A stretch of DNA of 64,000 nt from Streptomyces griseoluteus (lineage in GTDB: Bacteria > Actinomycetota > Actinomycetes > Streptomycetales > Streptomycetaceae): positions 186,001 to 250,000 of the forward strand of contig NZ_SRRU01000004.1 of the NCBI RefSeq assembly GCF_004784465.1, written 5' to 3'. This document shows positions 15,203 to 23,512 of this stretch, one piece after another. Both the position numbers and the translations under genes were made by a program. Positions within the stretch are counted from its first letter, which is position 1. The number at the start of each line of letters is the position of its first letter. The notes under the pieces are model-generated. The model did no database searches and had not been told where the DNA came from. It saw nothing but the letters and a program-made list of their open reading frames with translations.

Positions 15203-15901
15203 GTGAGCGGAGCCACGGACGCCGGATCGGCCGGTACCTCCACGGGTACGGAGACGGACGGCGGCCGTGGCTCCGCCGCGCAGGCGGCCTCAGCCGATAC
15301 TTCTTCTGCTTCTACTCCTGATTCTTCGAGTTCCCAGGGGGGAACCGTGACGGACACCCGTGGTGCGCGGGCCGACGCCGGTACGACCGAGGGCATGGCG
15401 GCCTCCCCGCTGCCCGGTGAGCGCGGCCCCGAGCAGCCGGCCGGGCCCTACCACCCGCCGCAGGCGTACGCGGCGCAGCCGCCGGCCGGGGCGGTACGCC
15501 GTCCGCGCACGGGGGTCGGCACGGCGCCGCGCACCCGCAAGGCGCGGCTGCGGGTGGCCAAGGCGGACCCGTGGTCGGTGATGAAGGTCGGCTTCCTGCT
15601 CTCCATCGCACTCGGCATCTGCACGATCGTGGCGTCCGCGGTGCTGTGGATGGTGCTGGACGCGATGGGCGTGTTCTCCACCGTGGGCGGCACGATCTCG
15701 GAGGCGACCGGGGCGACCGAGGCGACCGGCTTCGACCTCCAGTCCTACCTCTCGCTGCCGCACGTCCTGATGTTCGCGACGATCATCGCGGTCATCGACG
15801 TCGTCCTGGCCACGGCCCTGGCGACGCTGGGCGCCTTCATCTACAACCTCTCCGCGGGCTTCGTGGGCGGCGTCGAGCTGACCCTCGCGGAGGACGAGTG
15901 A
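15203..15901 (+). CDS. DUF3566 domain membrane protein
   Basis: A 232-residue protein with a long Ser/Thr/Gly/Pro-rich N-terminus (about 1-110) and a C-terminal DUF3566 domain. Two membrane helices are visible: VMKVGFLLSIALGICTIVAS (about 129-148) and HVLMFATIIAVIDVVLATAL (about 186-205). The family commonly lies downstream of gyrA in actinobacteria; its function is unknown. The GTG at 15203 has GAGGAG 8 bases upstream; a GTG 9 bases earlier would overlap that site and is less likely. Confidence 0.85.
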   Translation: MSGATDAGSAGTSTGTETDGGRGSAAQAASADTSSASTPDSSSSQGGTVTDTRGARADAGTTEGMAASPLPGERGPEQPAGPYHPPQAYAAQPPAGAVRRPRTGVGTAPRTRKARLRVAKADPWSVMKVGFLLSIALGICTIVASAVLWMVLDAMGVFSTVGGTISEATGATEATGFDLQSYLSLPHVLMFATIIAVIDVVLATALATLGAFIYNLSAGFVGGVELTLAEDE

Positions 15902-15943
15902 GGGTGTCTCCCGCCTCGGTTGACGATCCCCCGACAACCGATT

Positions 15944-15972
15944 TTGGGACTGCCCCGGTCGTGCGCTAATCT
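15944..15972 (+). promoter_or_regulatory. candidate tRNA-Ile promoter
   Basis: TTGGGA (15944-15949) and TAATCT (15967-15972) are separated by 17 bases, ending 39 bases before the tRNA, a reasonable housekeeping promoter. Confidence 0.5.
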
Positions 15973-16011
15973 TCAGGAGTCAGCGCGCGGGACACACCCC
16001 GCGAAGCGGGC

Positions 16012-16085
16012 GGGGCTATAGCTCAGTTGGTTAGAGCGCATCCCTGATAAGGATGAGGCCACAGGTTCAAATCCTGTTAGCCCCA
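16012..16085 (+). tRNA. tRNA-Ile(GAT)
   Basis: A complete cloverleaf: acceptor stem GGGGCTA (16012-16018) with TAGCCCC (16078-16084), discriminator A16085, D arm TAGCTCAGTTGG, anticodon stem CATCC/GGATG around loop CTGATAA with anticodon GAT (16046-16048), and a T arm containing GGTTCAAATCC. CCA is not encoded. Position downstream of gyrA is conserved in actinobacteria. Confidence 0.97.
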
Positions 16086-16092
16086 CATTTTC

Positions 16093-16126
16093 GAAGACCC
16101 CCAGTCGGTACCGACTGGGGGTCTTC
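16093..16126. terminator. bidirectional terminator after tRNA-Ile
   Basis: A perfect 34-base palindrome (17-bp arms, no unpaired loop bases on paper) lies 8 bases after tRNA-Ile. It can end rightward tRNA transcription and leftward read-through from the WD40 gene. Bases 16127-16299 show nothing further. Confidence 0.8.
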
Positions 16127-16299
16127 GGCGTTCGCGGATGTTTCGTCCGGGAAGGTTTGGGGGGCCGCGCACGCAAAAGACCCGATCGCTGGCGACGGGG
16201 GATGCACCAGCGATCGGGCTATGGCCAAGGGTAACAAGGTTGGGGGCGTTGCGGGGCCAACGGGCTTGATCGATGGGGGAGTTGGCTGATCTTGGTGGG

Positions 16300-19200
16300 T
16301 CAGCGGGGGCACGGGGGGTCGTAGGAGAGGCGGGGGAGGTACTCGTGCCACTTCTGGGGCGTGAGGACACCTCGGGTGACCGCGCAGATGTGCCGGACCG
16401 CCTCGTCCGCGTCCAGGCTCCACAGCCGTACGGTGTCCGCGCCGCTGGAGACGCCGAGGACGTGGCTGCCGGGGCTGAAGGCGAGGAAGTTGCCCGTCTT
16501 GGCGTACGGGCTCATCGACTGGCCGATCGGCGTCGCCGAGCCGGGGTGGGTGACGTCCCAGAGGCGGACGGTGTTGTCGTTGCCGCCGCTGGCCAGGGTG
16601 TGGCCGTCCGCGTTGAAGGTCAGCGAGGTCACCGACTCCGTGTGGCCGGTCAGGGGGTGCCCGAGGGGTGCGGCCGAGCCGGGGTCGGTGACGTCCCAGA
16701 GGCGGACCGTGTCGTCGTCCCCGCCGCTGACCAGGGTGTGGCCGTCCGGGCTGTACTCCAGCGCGTTGACCGGGCCCGAGTGGCCGGTGAGCGGGCGGCC
16801 GCGCAGGACCGGCCGGGCCGGGTCGGCCACGTTCCACAGCCGGATCGTGCCGTCCGCGCTGCCGCTGGTCAGGGTGTGCCCGTCCGGGGTGAACTCCAGC
16901 GCGTTGATGTATCCCCGGTGCCCGGCCAGGGGCGGCCCGTAGGGGGCGGGGCGGGCCGGGTCGGCGACGTTCCACAGGCGGAAACGGTGGTCGTCGTAGG
17001 CGGTGGCCAGGACGCGGCTGTCGGGGCTGAAGACGAGCGCGTCGGAGCCCATGAAGCGGGTCATCAGCTTGAGCGGGGGCCCGGCGACCACCGGATGAGC
17101 GGGGTCCGAGACGTTCCACAGGTACACCGAGCGGTTCCCGGTCAGCACCGCGAGGGTGCGGCCGTCGGGGGCGAACATCAGGGTGCGCTGCCCGCCGTCC
17201 GCCGGCATGAACGGCGCGCCCAGCGCCACCGGCCGCCCCGGTGCCGTCACCCACCACAGCCGGACCCGGCCGTCGCGCGCCGCAGTGGCCAGCACCTTCC
17301 CGTCCCGGCGGAACGCGGCGCTGCGCCCGGTCATGTCCGAGGTCGGCACCGCCCACAGCCGGGCCCGGCCGTCCCCGCTGCCGGTGGCGAGGGTGCGGCC
17401 GTCCGGGCTGAACCCCAGCGCGTACATCTCCCCGCTGCTCCCCGCGAGCGGCTCGCCCACCTGGGACGGGGAGGCGGGGTCGGTGACGTTCCACAGGCTG
17501 GCCGTGGAGTCGGCGCTGGCCGCCGCCAGCCTGCCCCCGTCCGGGCTGAACGCCACCGACCACACCGGCCCGGTGTGCCCGGTCAGCGGCGCGCCCAGCG
17601 GGGCGGGACGTGCCGGGTCGGCCACGTTCCACAGCCGGATGGTGTCGTCCGCACTGCCGCTGGCCAGCACCTTGCCATCGGGGCTGAACGCCACCGAATG
17701 CACCAGATCGGTGTGCCCCCGCAACACCCCGCGCCGAGCCTTGGCATGCCGGGGGTCGGCCACGTCCCACAGCCGTACGGTGTCGTCGTCGCCCGCCGAG
17801 GCGAGGGTCCGCCCGTCCGGGCTGAACGCCACCGAGCGCACCGGCGCGCTGTGCCCGCGCAGCGCCTGAAGCGGTTTCGCCCGGTGCGGATCGGCCACGT
17901 TCCACAGCCGTACGGTGCGGTCCTCGCCCGCGCTGGCCAGGGTGCGGCCGTCCGGGCTGAAGGCGACCAGGTAGATCGTGCCGTCGTGACCCGTGAGGGG
18001 CTCCCCCAGGGGCTTCGGGTGAGCGGGGTCGGTGACGTCCCAGAGGTGGATCGTGCCGTCGTCGCCCGCGCTCGCCAGGGTGTGCCCGTCCGGGCTGAAC
18101 ACCGCGCTGCTCACCCAGGACCGGTGCCCGTGCAGCGGGGCGCCCAGCGGCTTGGGGGCACCCCGGTCGGCGACGTTCCACAGGCGGACGGTGCGGTCGT
18201 AGCTGGCGGTGGCGAGGACCTTGCCGTCCGGGCTGAAGGAGGTCAGGTAGACGGCGCCGGTGTGACCGGTGAGCGGGGTGGCGAGCGGGGCGTTCACGAT
18301 GGAGATCAGCCTGCTGTAGGCGCCCTCGTCGTCCGGGCGCAGCCGGTGCGCGACCAGGTCGAGGCCCGCCGCGAGCGAGGGGTCGGTGTGCTGGACCCGG
18401 TCGGCCTCCGCGAGGACCTGCTCGAACACCGCGTCGTTCCGCTGCTGCCAGGCCACCACCGCGGCCCCCGCGGCGAGCACCGCCAGCACGGTGAGCGCGG
18501 CCACCGCGGCCCTGCTGATCAGCACCGTGCGCTTGCGCAGCCGTACCGAGGCGGCCAGGAAGTCCAGTGCGCCCCGCGTCAGATAGGTGTCCCCGGCCGT
18601 CTCCGCCCAGCCGCGCGCCTGCTCGAGACGGGAACCCCGGTACAGCAGGGAGCTGTCGCGCTCGGAGTCCTCCCAGGCCCGGCCGTCCTCCTCCAGCCGC
18701 TGGCGCAGCAGATGGTCGCCCCGGTTGTCGTCGATCCAGTGCCGCAGCCGGGGCCAGGCGTGCAGCAGCGCCTCGTGGGTGATCTCCACGGTCTCCGCGT
18801 CGAGGGTGACCAGCCGGGCGCGGACCAGCGCCTCCAGCGACTCCTCGGTCTTGTCCGGGTCCGTGGATTCGCTCGCCAACTGGCGCCGGGTGCCGCGCCT
18901 GCGAGTGGCCTGGGTGTCCTCGCCGAGCCGGACCAGGCGCAGCAGGAGCAGCCGTGCGGCGGTGCGGGCGGCCGGGTCGAGCCCGGACCAGGCGCGCTCG
19001 GCGGTGGCCGCGACCGCGCCCTGGATGCCGCCCGCCGACCGGTACCCGGCCACGGTCAGCCGGCCGGCCTTGCGGCGCTGCCAGGTGGCGAGCAGGGCGT
19101 GGGAGAGCAGTGGGAGCACGCCCGCGTCATGGGCGCCGCGCGGGCCGTCGGCGCTGACCTCGCGGACGATCAGCTCGGTCAGGCCCGCCTCCAGCTCCAG

Positions 19201-20343
19201 CCCCACCGCCCGCGCCGGTCCGGTCACCGCCTCGCGCAGTTCGGCGGTGGTCAGCGGGCCGAGCACCATGTGCCGGTGCTGGAGGGCGTCGGCGAGCTCG
19301 GGGTAGCCGAGGCACTCCTCGTAGAAGTCGGCGCGGATGCCGAGGACGACCTGGACGGGAGCGGGGCCGGCGGGTCCGGGGGTGCAGGCGGCGTGCAGGA
19401 ACTGGACGAAGGCCCGGCGGTCTGCCTCGCTCGGGCAGAGGGTGAAGGTCTCCTCGAACTGGTCCACGATCAGCACCGGCCGGGCCGTCCTGCGGGCGGC
19501 GGGCGCCGGGGACTCGGGTGAGGAGCGGGGGCCGGGGATGGTGACGGTGCCCGGCGGCCGCCGGTCGAGGGCCCACTCGGTGACCGCCTCCCGTATCGCC
19601 CCGGCGGCCGGGATCCCGTCCTCCTCCCCGGCGGCCCGCGCCTCGGCGGCGAGCGGGGCGAGGGCCGGGACCAGGCGGGTCAGTTCCCCCAGCGGATCGG
19701 CGCCCGGCACGAGCTGGAGGACCGTGTGCGCGCCCTCCTCCTCCAGCGCGGGCACCAGGCCGGCGTTGAGGAGGGACGACTTCCCGGCGCCCGAGGCACC
19801 GACCAGCATCACCAGTCCCCCGCCGCGCTCGGCGGCCCGCAACTGGGCCACCAGCGCCTCCGTGCCCCGCTCCCGGCCGAAGAACCACCGGGCGTCCTGC
19901 TGCCGGTAGGGGGCGAGGCCCCGGTACGGGCACACCGGCGACTCGGCGGGAGGTGGTTCGGCCGCGGGGCCCTCGGGGCGCTCGCCCACCGGGTCGGCCA
20001 GGGCGCGTTCCCACAGCCGCTGCCACTGGGCCAGGTCGTACAGGCCGCTGGAGACCGGGGTGGGGCTGGCGCGGCGGGCCTCGGGGATGAGGATCTGGAG
20101 GACTGCGGCCAGGGCGGCGAACTGGGCGGGCGCGTTCTTGGCCCGTCGCCAGTCGCTGATGCGCTGCGCGGAGACCCGTACCGGGCGGCCCCGCTCGTCG
20201 ACCCGCTGGAGCCGGACGACCGCCTCCGCGACGCTTTTCAGGGGCGGATTCCCGGCTTCCCTGTACAGCAGGGCGAGGCGTTCGGCGAAGGCTGTGCGTG
20301 CCCCTGAGTCGGAACCCAAGGTCCCACCCCTCACTTCCCCCAT
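16300..20343 (-). CDS. HTH-STAND NTPase with 14 WD40 repeats
   Basis: A large signalling-type protein of about 1347 residues. The N-terminal 80 residues look like a helix-turn-helix segment (VRVSAQRISDWRRAKNAP). A STAND-type NTPase follows, with Walker A GASGAGKSSLLNAG (about 182-195) and Walker B-like VLIVDQFEETF. A membrane segment (AAVAALTVLAVLAAGAAVVAW, about 604-630) separates it from 14 WD40 repeats (about 686-1314), enough for two seven-bladed propellers. The family senses ligands through the propeller and switches by nucleotide-driven oligomerisation; the partner here is unknown. The start is uncertain: ATG 20343 lacks a good ribosome site, and GTG 20334 or TTG 20319 are alternatives. 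Confidence 0.85.
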   Translation of the reverse strand: MGEVRGGTLGSDSGARTAFAERLALLYREAGNPPLKSVAEAVVRLQRVDERGRPVRVSAQRISDWRRAKNAPAQFAALAAVLQILIPEARRASPTPVSSGLYDLAQWQRLWERALADPVGERPEGPAAEPPPAESPVCPYRGLAPYRQQDARWFFGRERGTEALVAQLRAAERGGGLVMLVGASGAGKSSLLNAGLVPALEEEGAHTVLQLVPGADPLGELTRLVPALAPLAAEARAAGEEDGIPAAGAIREAVTEWALDRRPPGTVTIPGPRSSPESPAPAARRTARPVLIVDQFEETFTLCPSEADRRAFVQFLHAACTPGPAGPAPVQVVLGIRADFYEECLGYPELADALQHRHMVLGPLTTAELREAVTGPARAVGLELEAGLTELIVREVSADGPRGAHDAGVLPLLSHALLATWQRRKAGRLTVAGYRSAGGIQGAVAATAERAWSGLDPAARTAARLLLLRLVRLGEDTQATRRRGTRRQLASESTDPDKTEESLEALVRARLVTLDAETVEITHEALLHAWPRLRHWIDDNRGDHLLRQRLEEDGRAWEDSERDSSLLYRGSRLEQARGWAETAGDTYLTRGALDFLAASVRLRKRTVLISRAAVAALTVLAVLAAGAAVVAWQQRNDAVFEQVLAEADRVQHTDPSLAAGLDLVAHRLRPDDEGAYSRLISIVNAPLATPLTGHTGAVYLTSFSPDGKVLATASYDRTVRLWNVADRGAPKPLGAPLHGHRSWVSSAVFSPDGHTLASAGDDGTIHLWDVTDPAHPKPLGEPLTGHDGTIYLVAFSPDGRTLASAGEDRTVRLWNVADPHRAKPLQALRGHSAPVRSVAFSPDGRTLASAGDDDTVRLWDVADPRHAKARRGVLRGHTDLVHSVAFSPDGKVLASGSADDTIRLWNVADPARPAPLGAPLTGHTGPVWSVAFSPDGGRLAAASADSTASLWNVTDPASPSQVGEPLAGSSGEMYALGFSPDGRTLATGSGDGRARLWAVPTSDMTGRSAAFRRDGKVLATAARDGRVRLWWVTAPGRPVALGAPFMPADGGQRTLMFAPDGRTLAVLTGNRSVYLWNVSDPAHPVVAGPPLKLMTRFMGSDALVFSPDSRVLATAYDDHRFRLWNVADPARPAPYGPPLAGHRGYINALEFTPDGHTLTSGSADGTIRLWNVADPARPVLRGRPLTGHSGPVNALEYSPDGHTLVSGGDDDTVRLWDVTDPGSAAPLGHPLTGHTESVTSLTFNADGHTLASGGNDNTVRLWDVTHPGSATPIGQSMSPYAKTGNFLAFSPGSHVLGVSSGADTVRLWSLDADEAVRHICAVTRGVLTPQKWHEYLPRLSYDPPCPR
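16400..18285 (-). repeat. 14 tandem WD40-coding repeats of about 130-140 bp
   Basis: Within the STAND gene, 14 units share the pattern LTGHxxxVxxxxFSPDGxxLASxxxDxTVRLWNV. Several linkers are nearly the same (ADPARPAPLGAP, ADPARPAPYGPP, TDPAHPKPLGEP), so the DNA is also repetitive. Units 7 to 10 are the most diverged and lack the usual GH, matching the boundary between the two predicted propellers. Confidence 0.85.
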
Positions 20344-20789
20344 CTGATGCGTCCGGACCGGAAAACTCACCCTATACGGCTGACCTGCGGGAAAGCCCTG
20401 GCTCGGTGGTCCGGATCTCCTCGCCGGTTGCCACAGATGGCAGGATCGCATCGCGGTAGCGGAGCTGTCACACACCGTCCGGACAGGCCACCGGCCCGGT
20501 CCGCGAGCGGGCCCCGCCGCACGCCGAACGTTCTCGGTCAAAGTTCGCCGGGAGCGGCGCACGGCGTGGCGGGACGCCACGAGATCCACGGACCCACCGC
20601 GCCGGGCACACCGGCACGGCTCGGGACGAAGACCCCCCGCTCCGTTCGGTACCGGTCCCCACGAGGGGAGGGACCGGTGCCGGACGGGCGGTGGCGCGAC
20701 CGGTTCGGGCGCGTGCCTCCGGGGCAGGGACGTCGTGGGCGCGGGCCGTCGAGGGGCCCGGGGCCGCCCGTGCGAGCAGGGGAGGACGC
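20344..20789. other. 446-bp gap without a recognisable gene
   Basis: This region lies between the divergent STAND/WD40 gene and the ferredoxin gene and should hold promoters for both. No convincing -35/-10 pair, DnaA box, RNA gene or credible small reading frame was seen; open frames here are GC-rich shadows. Confidence 0.5.
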
Positions 20790-20978
20790 ATGAAGGTGTC
20801 CGTGGACCGCGAGGTCTGTTACGGCTCGGCCGAGTGCGCGTACCGCGCTCCCGAGGTCTTCGACTTCGTCGAGGGGTACGGCGTGGTCAGGCCCGGCCGG
20901 GAGGATTCCGGGGACGATCCGCTGGTGCGCGAGATCGTGGAGAAGTGTCCCTCGCAGGCCGTGCTGCTGGGGGAATGA
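20790..20978 (+). CDS. [3Fe-4S]-type small ferredoxin
   Basis: A 62-residue ferredoxin with the pattern VCYGSAECAYRAPEVF near the N-terminus and KCPSQAV near the end, giving C-x5-C...CP as in actinobacterial 3Fe-4S ferredoxins that donate electrons to cytochrome P450s. ATG 20790 follows GGGGAGGA, a strong ribosome site; an upstream in-frame ATG has none. No P450 or ferredoxin reductase gene is within this window, so its partner must be encoded elsewhere. Confidence 0.88.
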   Translation: MKVSVDREVCYGSAECAYRAPEVFDFVEGYGVVRPGREDSGDDPLVREIVEKCPSQAVLLGE

Positions 20979-21104
20979 GGCGGACGCGGTGCGGGCCCCC
21001 AGGCCGGTGGCCGGGGGGCGTTCCGTGTCGACGGTCGGGTACGCAAGTCGCCGGTGTGTCGAGACGTCCGCGGTACTGGATGCCTGCCGTGGGGCTCGGC
21101 GGTC

Positions 21105-21494
21105 TCAGCAGTCCAGGTGGGACGCGTACTGCTCGGTGCTCTCCTGCCGGTGCGTGGTCTCGGTGCGGTCCGGGGCGTTCACGCGGTACGGGGCGAGGGC
21201 GCCTGCTTCCCGTCCGGCCAGTGAGCGGTGCCGGCAGTTGGGGGACTTCCCGTGGGCCTCGGCCCGGATGCGCTGCTTCATCGTGGGGGGCAGGGACCTG
21301 GCTTGTGGCCAGACCTGGTGGCTGACGGCCGCCGGTGCCTCCGGCGCGCTGTGCTCCGTGCTGCCGTGACTCGGGCTCTCGGTGTTGGCCGAGGCGACCG
21401 GGGCGGTCGCGGTGACGAGTCCGAGCGCCGTGCACAGCGCGAGGAAGGCGGTGACGATGGCGGTCCACAGCGTCATGACCTTGTTCCTGGCCAT
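21105..21494 (-). CDS. small secreted protein, possibly DUF6344 family
   Basis: A 129-residue protein with a clear signal peptide: MARNKVM, a hydrophobic core (LWTAIVTAFLALCTALGLV), and a probable cut after ATAPVASA (about residue 36). The mature part has a conserved-looking SLPPTMKQRIRAEAHGKSPNCRH block and two cysteines. It resembles a Streptomyces-restricted family I recall as DUF6344; that name is from memory. GTGAGGGG precedes the start. Function unknown. Confidence 0.7.
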   Translation of the reverse strand: MARNKVMTLWTAIVTAFLALCTALGLVTATAPVASANTESPSHGSTEHSAPEAPAAVSHQVWPQARSLPPTMKQRIRAEAHGKSPNCRHRSLAGREAGALAPYRVNAPDRTETTHRQESTEQYASHLDC

Positions 21495-21820
21495 GGCCCC
21501 TCACTTTCAGGTTGGGCGATTTGCGTACTTTCCTCATGATGTGTACGTGGGCGGCGAAGTGGTGGACCGACGCCCGTGGCGCGTTGATGTTCAGATGAAC
21601 ACCACTCGGATGGGCGCAAGGAGGTGGAAAACCCCTGTAGCTGTCCCTAAACGGGAGGAACACAACCCTCTGTGCGGGTGTGATCACCCTCCGATCGCAA
21701 CGGCTCCGGGCCGCCGGGAGACGGGAGTTGGGGGCCCGCGCAGGTCACCGATCGGTCTCGGCCGGTGTGTATAGTCGGGCGCCAGAGGTCCCCTACGTCA
21801 ACGAAAGACGAGGTCGCGCG
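21495..21820. other. 326-bp divergent intergenic region
   Basis: It lies between the secreted-protein gene (leftward) and the DLW-39 gene (rightward). A TATAGT hexamer at 21770-21775, about 45 bases before the DLW-39 start, is a plausible -10 element without a clear -35. No other structure was seen. Confidence 0.4.
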
Positions 21821-21949
21821 GTGAAGAAGCTGCTCCTGGTCGCACTGGCCGCCATCGGCGGTCTCCTTGTGTACCGCCAGATCCAGGCGGATCGCGCCGA
21901 GCAGGACCTGTGGACGGAGGCCACCGACTCCGTGCCCACCGGTTCCTGA
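21821..21949 (+). CDS. DLW-39 family membrane microprotein
   Basis: A 42-residue protein beginning KKLLLVALAAIGGLLVYRQIQ, a single membrane helix, followed by a hydrophilic end containing the family-defining DLW (AEQDLWTEATDSVPTGS). The family is nearly universal in Streptomyces and of unknown function. GTG 21821 is preceded by GAGG at suitable distance. Confidence 0.88.
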   Translation: MKKLLLVALAAIGGLLVYRQIQADRAEQDLWTEATDSVPTGS

Positions 21950-21972
21950 AACCCCGGCACCACGGTCTGAAC

Positions 21973-22002
21973 GAACCCCGGTCGCTCGAGCGGCCGGGGT
22001 TC
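21973..22002 (+). terminator. DLW-39 gene terminator
   Basis: GAACCCCGG (21973-21981) pairs with CCGGGGTTC (21994-22002) around a self-complementary GCTCGAGC-containing loop, 24 bases after the stop. Confidence 0.7.
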
Positions 22003-22146
22003 TGTGTTGCCGGACCCCGGAACGTGAGGTACGCCTCGTCCCGGAGAGCCCCGGCGTTTCGGACGGCCACGCGAAAACCCTGATGGCGCAAGCGGTACCG
22101 GGCAGTATGGGCCCCGGCGCGGTGACCTAGGGGCAGGGGGCGGCTG

Positions 22147-23418
22147 ATGCGGCGGGGGTTGCGGAACGCGGTACGGGGGCTGTGCGCGGGGGCCGTGGTG
22201 TGGGCCCTCGCCGGGACACCCGCGGTGGCCGTCCCAGACGGATACGCCTTCACGCCGGGTGCCGAGAACCTCGCCGGGTCTCCGGACACCGCCGGGGCCC
22301 GGACGCTCGTGCCCGGCCACACCTACCGCAGTTCGCTCCCCGCGCACGGCCGGCTCTACTACCGGCTCACCCTCACCGCCGCGGCGAACGCCTACGTTCC
22401 CGTCACCGCCGTGCCTCCGCGCGGCGCGACCGTCGCCGCCACCGACGGCATACGGGTCTCGCTCCAGGACGCCGACGGCAACGCCTGCTTCTACTCCTCC
22501 GCGTCCTTCGGCGCCGGACTCAGCCCCCGGCCCGTTACGGCCGTCGGCCAGCGGGACACCGGCAAGTCGCTGTGCCAGAGCGCGGCCGTGTACTACCTGC
22601 TGGTGGAGCGGCTGGACGCCAAGAACTCCGATCCCGGCCGCTGGGACCTGGAACTGGCCCCCGCCACCGAACCGGGCCTCGCCGCCACCGGCCCCACCAC
22701 GCCGCCGGGCGCCTGGAACTCCGCCACGCCCCTCCCGCCCGGCGACGCCCCGCGGGAGAGAAAGGGGGGTGAGGGCTTCTCCTCCGCCCGCCTGCTCGGC
22801 CAAGGCGTCTGGCGCACCCGCCTGGCCCCCGGCGACACCGCCTTCTACAGGGTGCCGGTCGACTGGGGACGCCAGGTGCACGCCGGCGCGGAACTGTCCG
22901 CCGCCACCGGCCACGGCTACGTCGGCGGCGCCCTCACCCTCTCCCTGCTCAACCCGGCCCGCGCCCCCGTCGACGACGTGGCCCTCGGCTACACCGGCAC
23001 CCGCCGCGCGGTGTCCCTCGCCCCGGTCCCGCCGGTGGAGTACGCCAACCGTTACGCGGTGCCGAGCGGAGAGAACGGGGTGCGGTTCGCGGGGGACTAC
23101 TACGTCGTCCTCCACCTCAGCGAACGCCTGGCGGACTCCTTCGGCACGGGCCCCTTCGGGGTGACGCTCCGGGTACGGCTGGACGGGACTGCCCACGCCG
23201 GCCCGAAGTACCGGGGGCGCACCGAGCCGACGGACCTCTTCTCTGTGAGCACGGGCGACTGGGGGCCGGCTCCGGGTGAGGGCACCGGGGGCACCAGGGG
23301 CACCAGGAGCGGTGATCCGACGATGCGGGTGCTGGCGTACGGCGGGCTCGGTGCCGGTACGGCGCTGCTGCTGGCGCTGGGGGCGTGGACGCTGCTGGCT
23401 CGGCGGTCTCGGGTGTAG
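22147..23418 (+). CDS. secreted, membrane-anchored protein of unknown function
   Basis: A 423-residue protein with an N-terminal export signal (RNAVRGLCAGAVVWALAG, cut after about residue 28), a long extracytoplasmic region, and a C-terminal membrane anchor (YGGLGAGTALLLALGAWTLL) followed by ARRSRV. The body has beta-rich stretches (RLYYRLTLTAAANAYVPV, GIRVSLQDADGNACFY) and two further cysteines (C near 122 and 142) that could form a disulfide. It is convergent with the kinase gene. No known domain recognised. Confidence 0.7.
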   Translation: MRRGLRNAVRGLCAGAVVWALAGTPAVAVPDGYAFTPGAENLAGSPDTAGARTLVPGHTYRSSLPAHGRLYYRLTLTAAANAYVPVTAVPPRGATVAATDGIRVSLQDADGNACFYSSASFGAGLSPRPVTAVGQRDTGKSLCQSAAVYYLLVERLDAKNSDPGRWDLELAPATEPGLAATGPTTPPGAWNSATPLPPGDAPRERKGGEGFSSARLLGQGVWRTRLAPGDTAFYRVPVDWGRQVHAGAELSAATGHGYVGGALTLSLLNPARAPVDDVALGYTGTRRAVSLAPVPPVEYANRYAVPSGENGVRFAGDYYVVLHLSERLADSFGTGPFGVTLRVRLDGTAHAGPKYRGRTEPTDLFSVSTGDWGPAPGEGTGGTRGTRSGDPTMRVLAYGGLGAGTALLLALGAWTLLARRSRV

Positions 23419-23512
23419 TCCGGGGCTTGGAGCCCACACCGGCAGTCGCAAGACAGGCCACTGCGAGCCCTGGCGATGTGGGCGCTGGGCGCCCGGATGC
23501 CGCTCGGCGGTC

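Noticed and set aside
16273..19521. 1082-codon frame opposite the WD40 gene
   Set aside because: Its repeats mirror the WD40 repeats of the true gene; no start signal.
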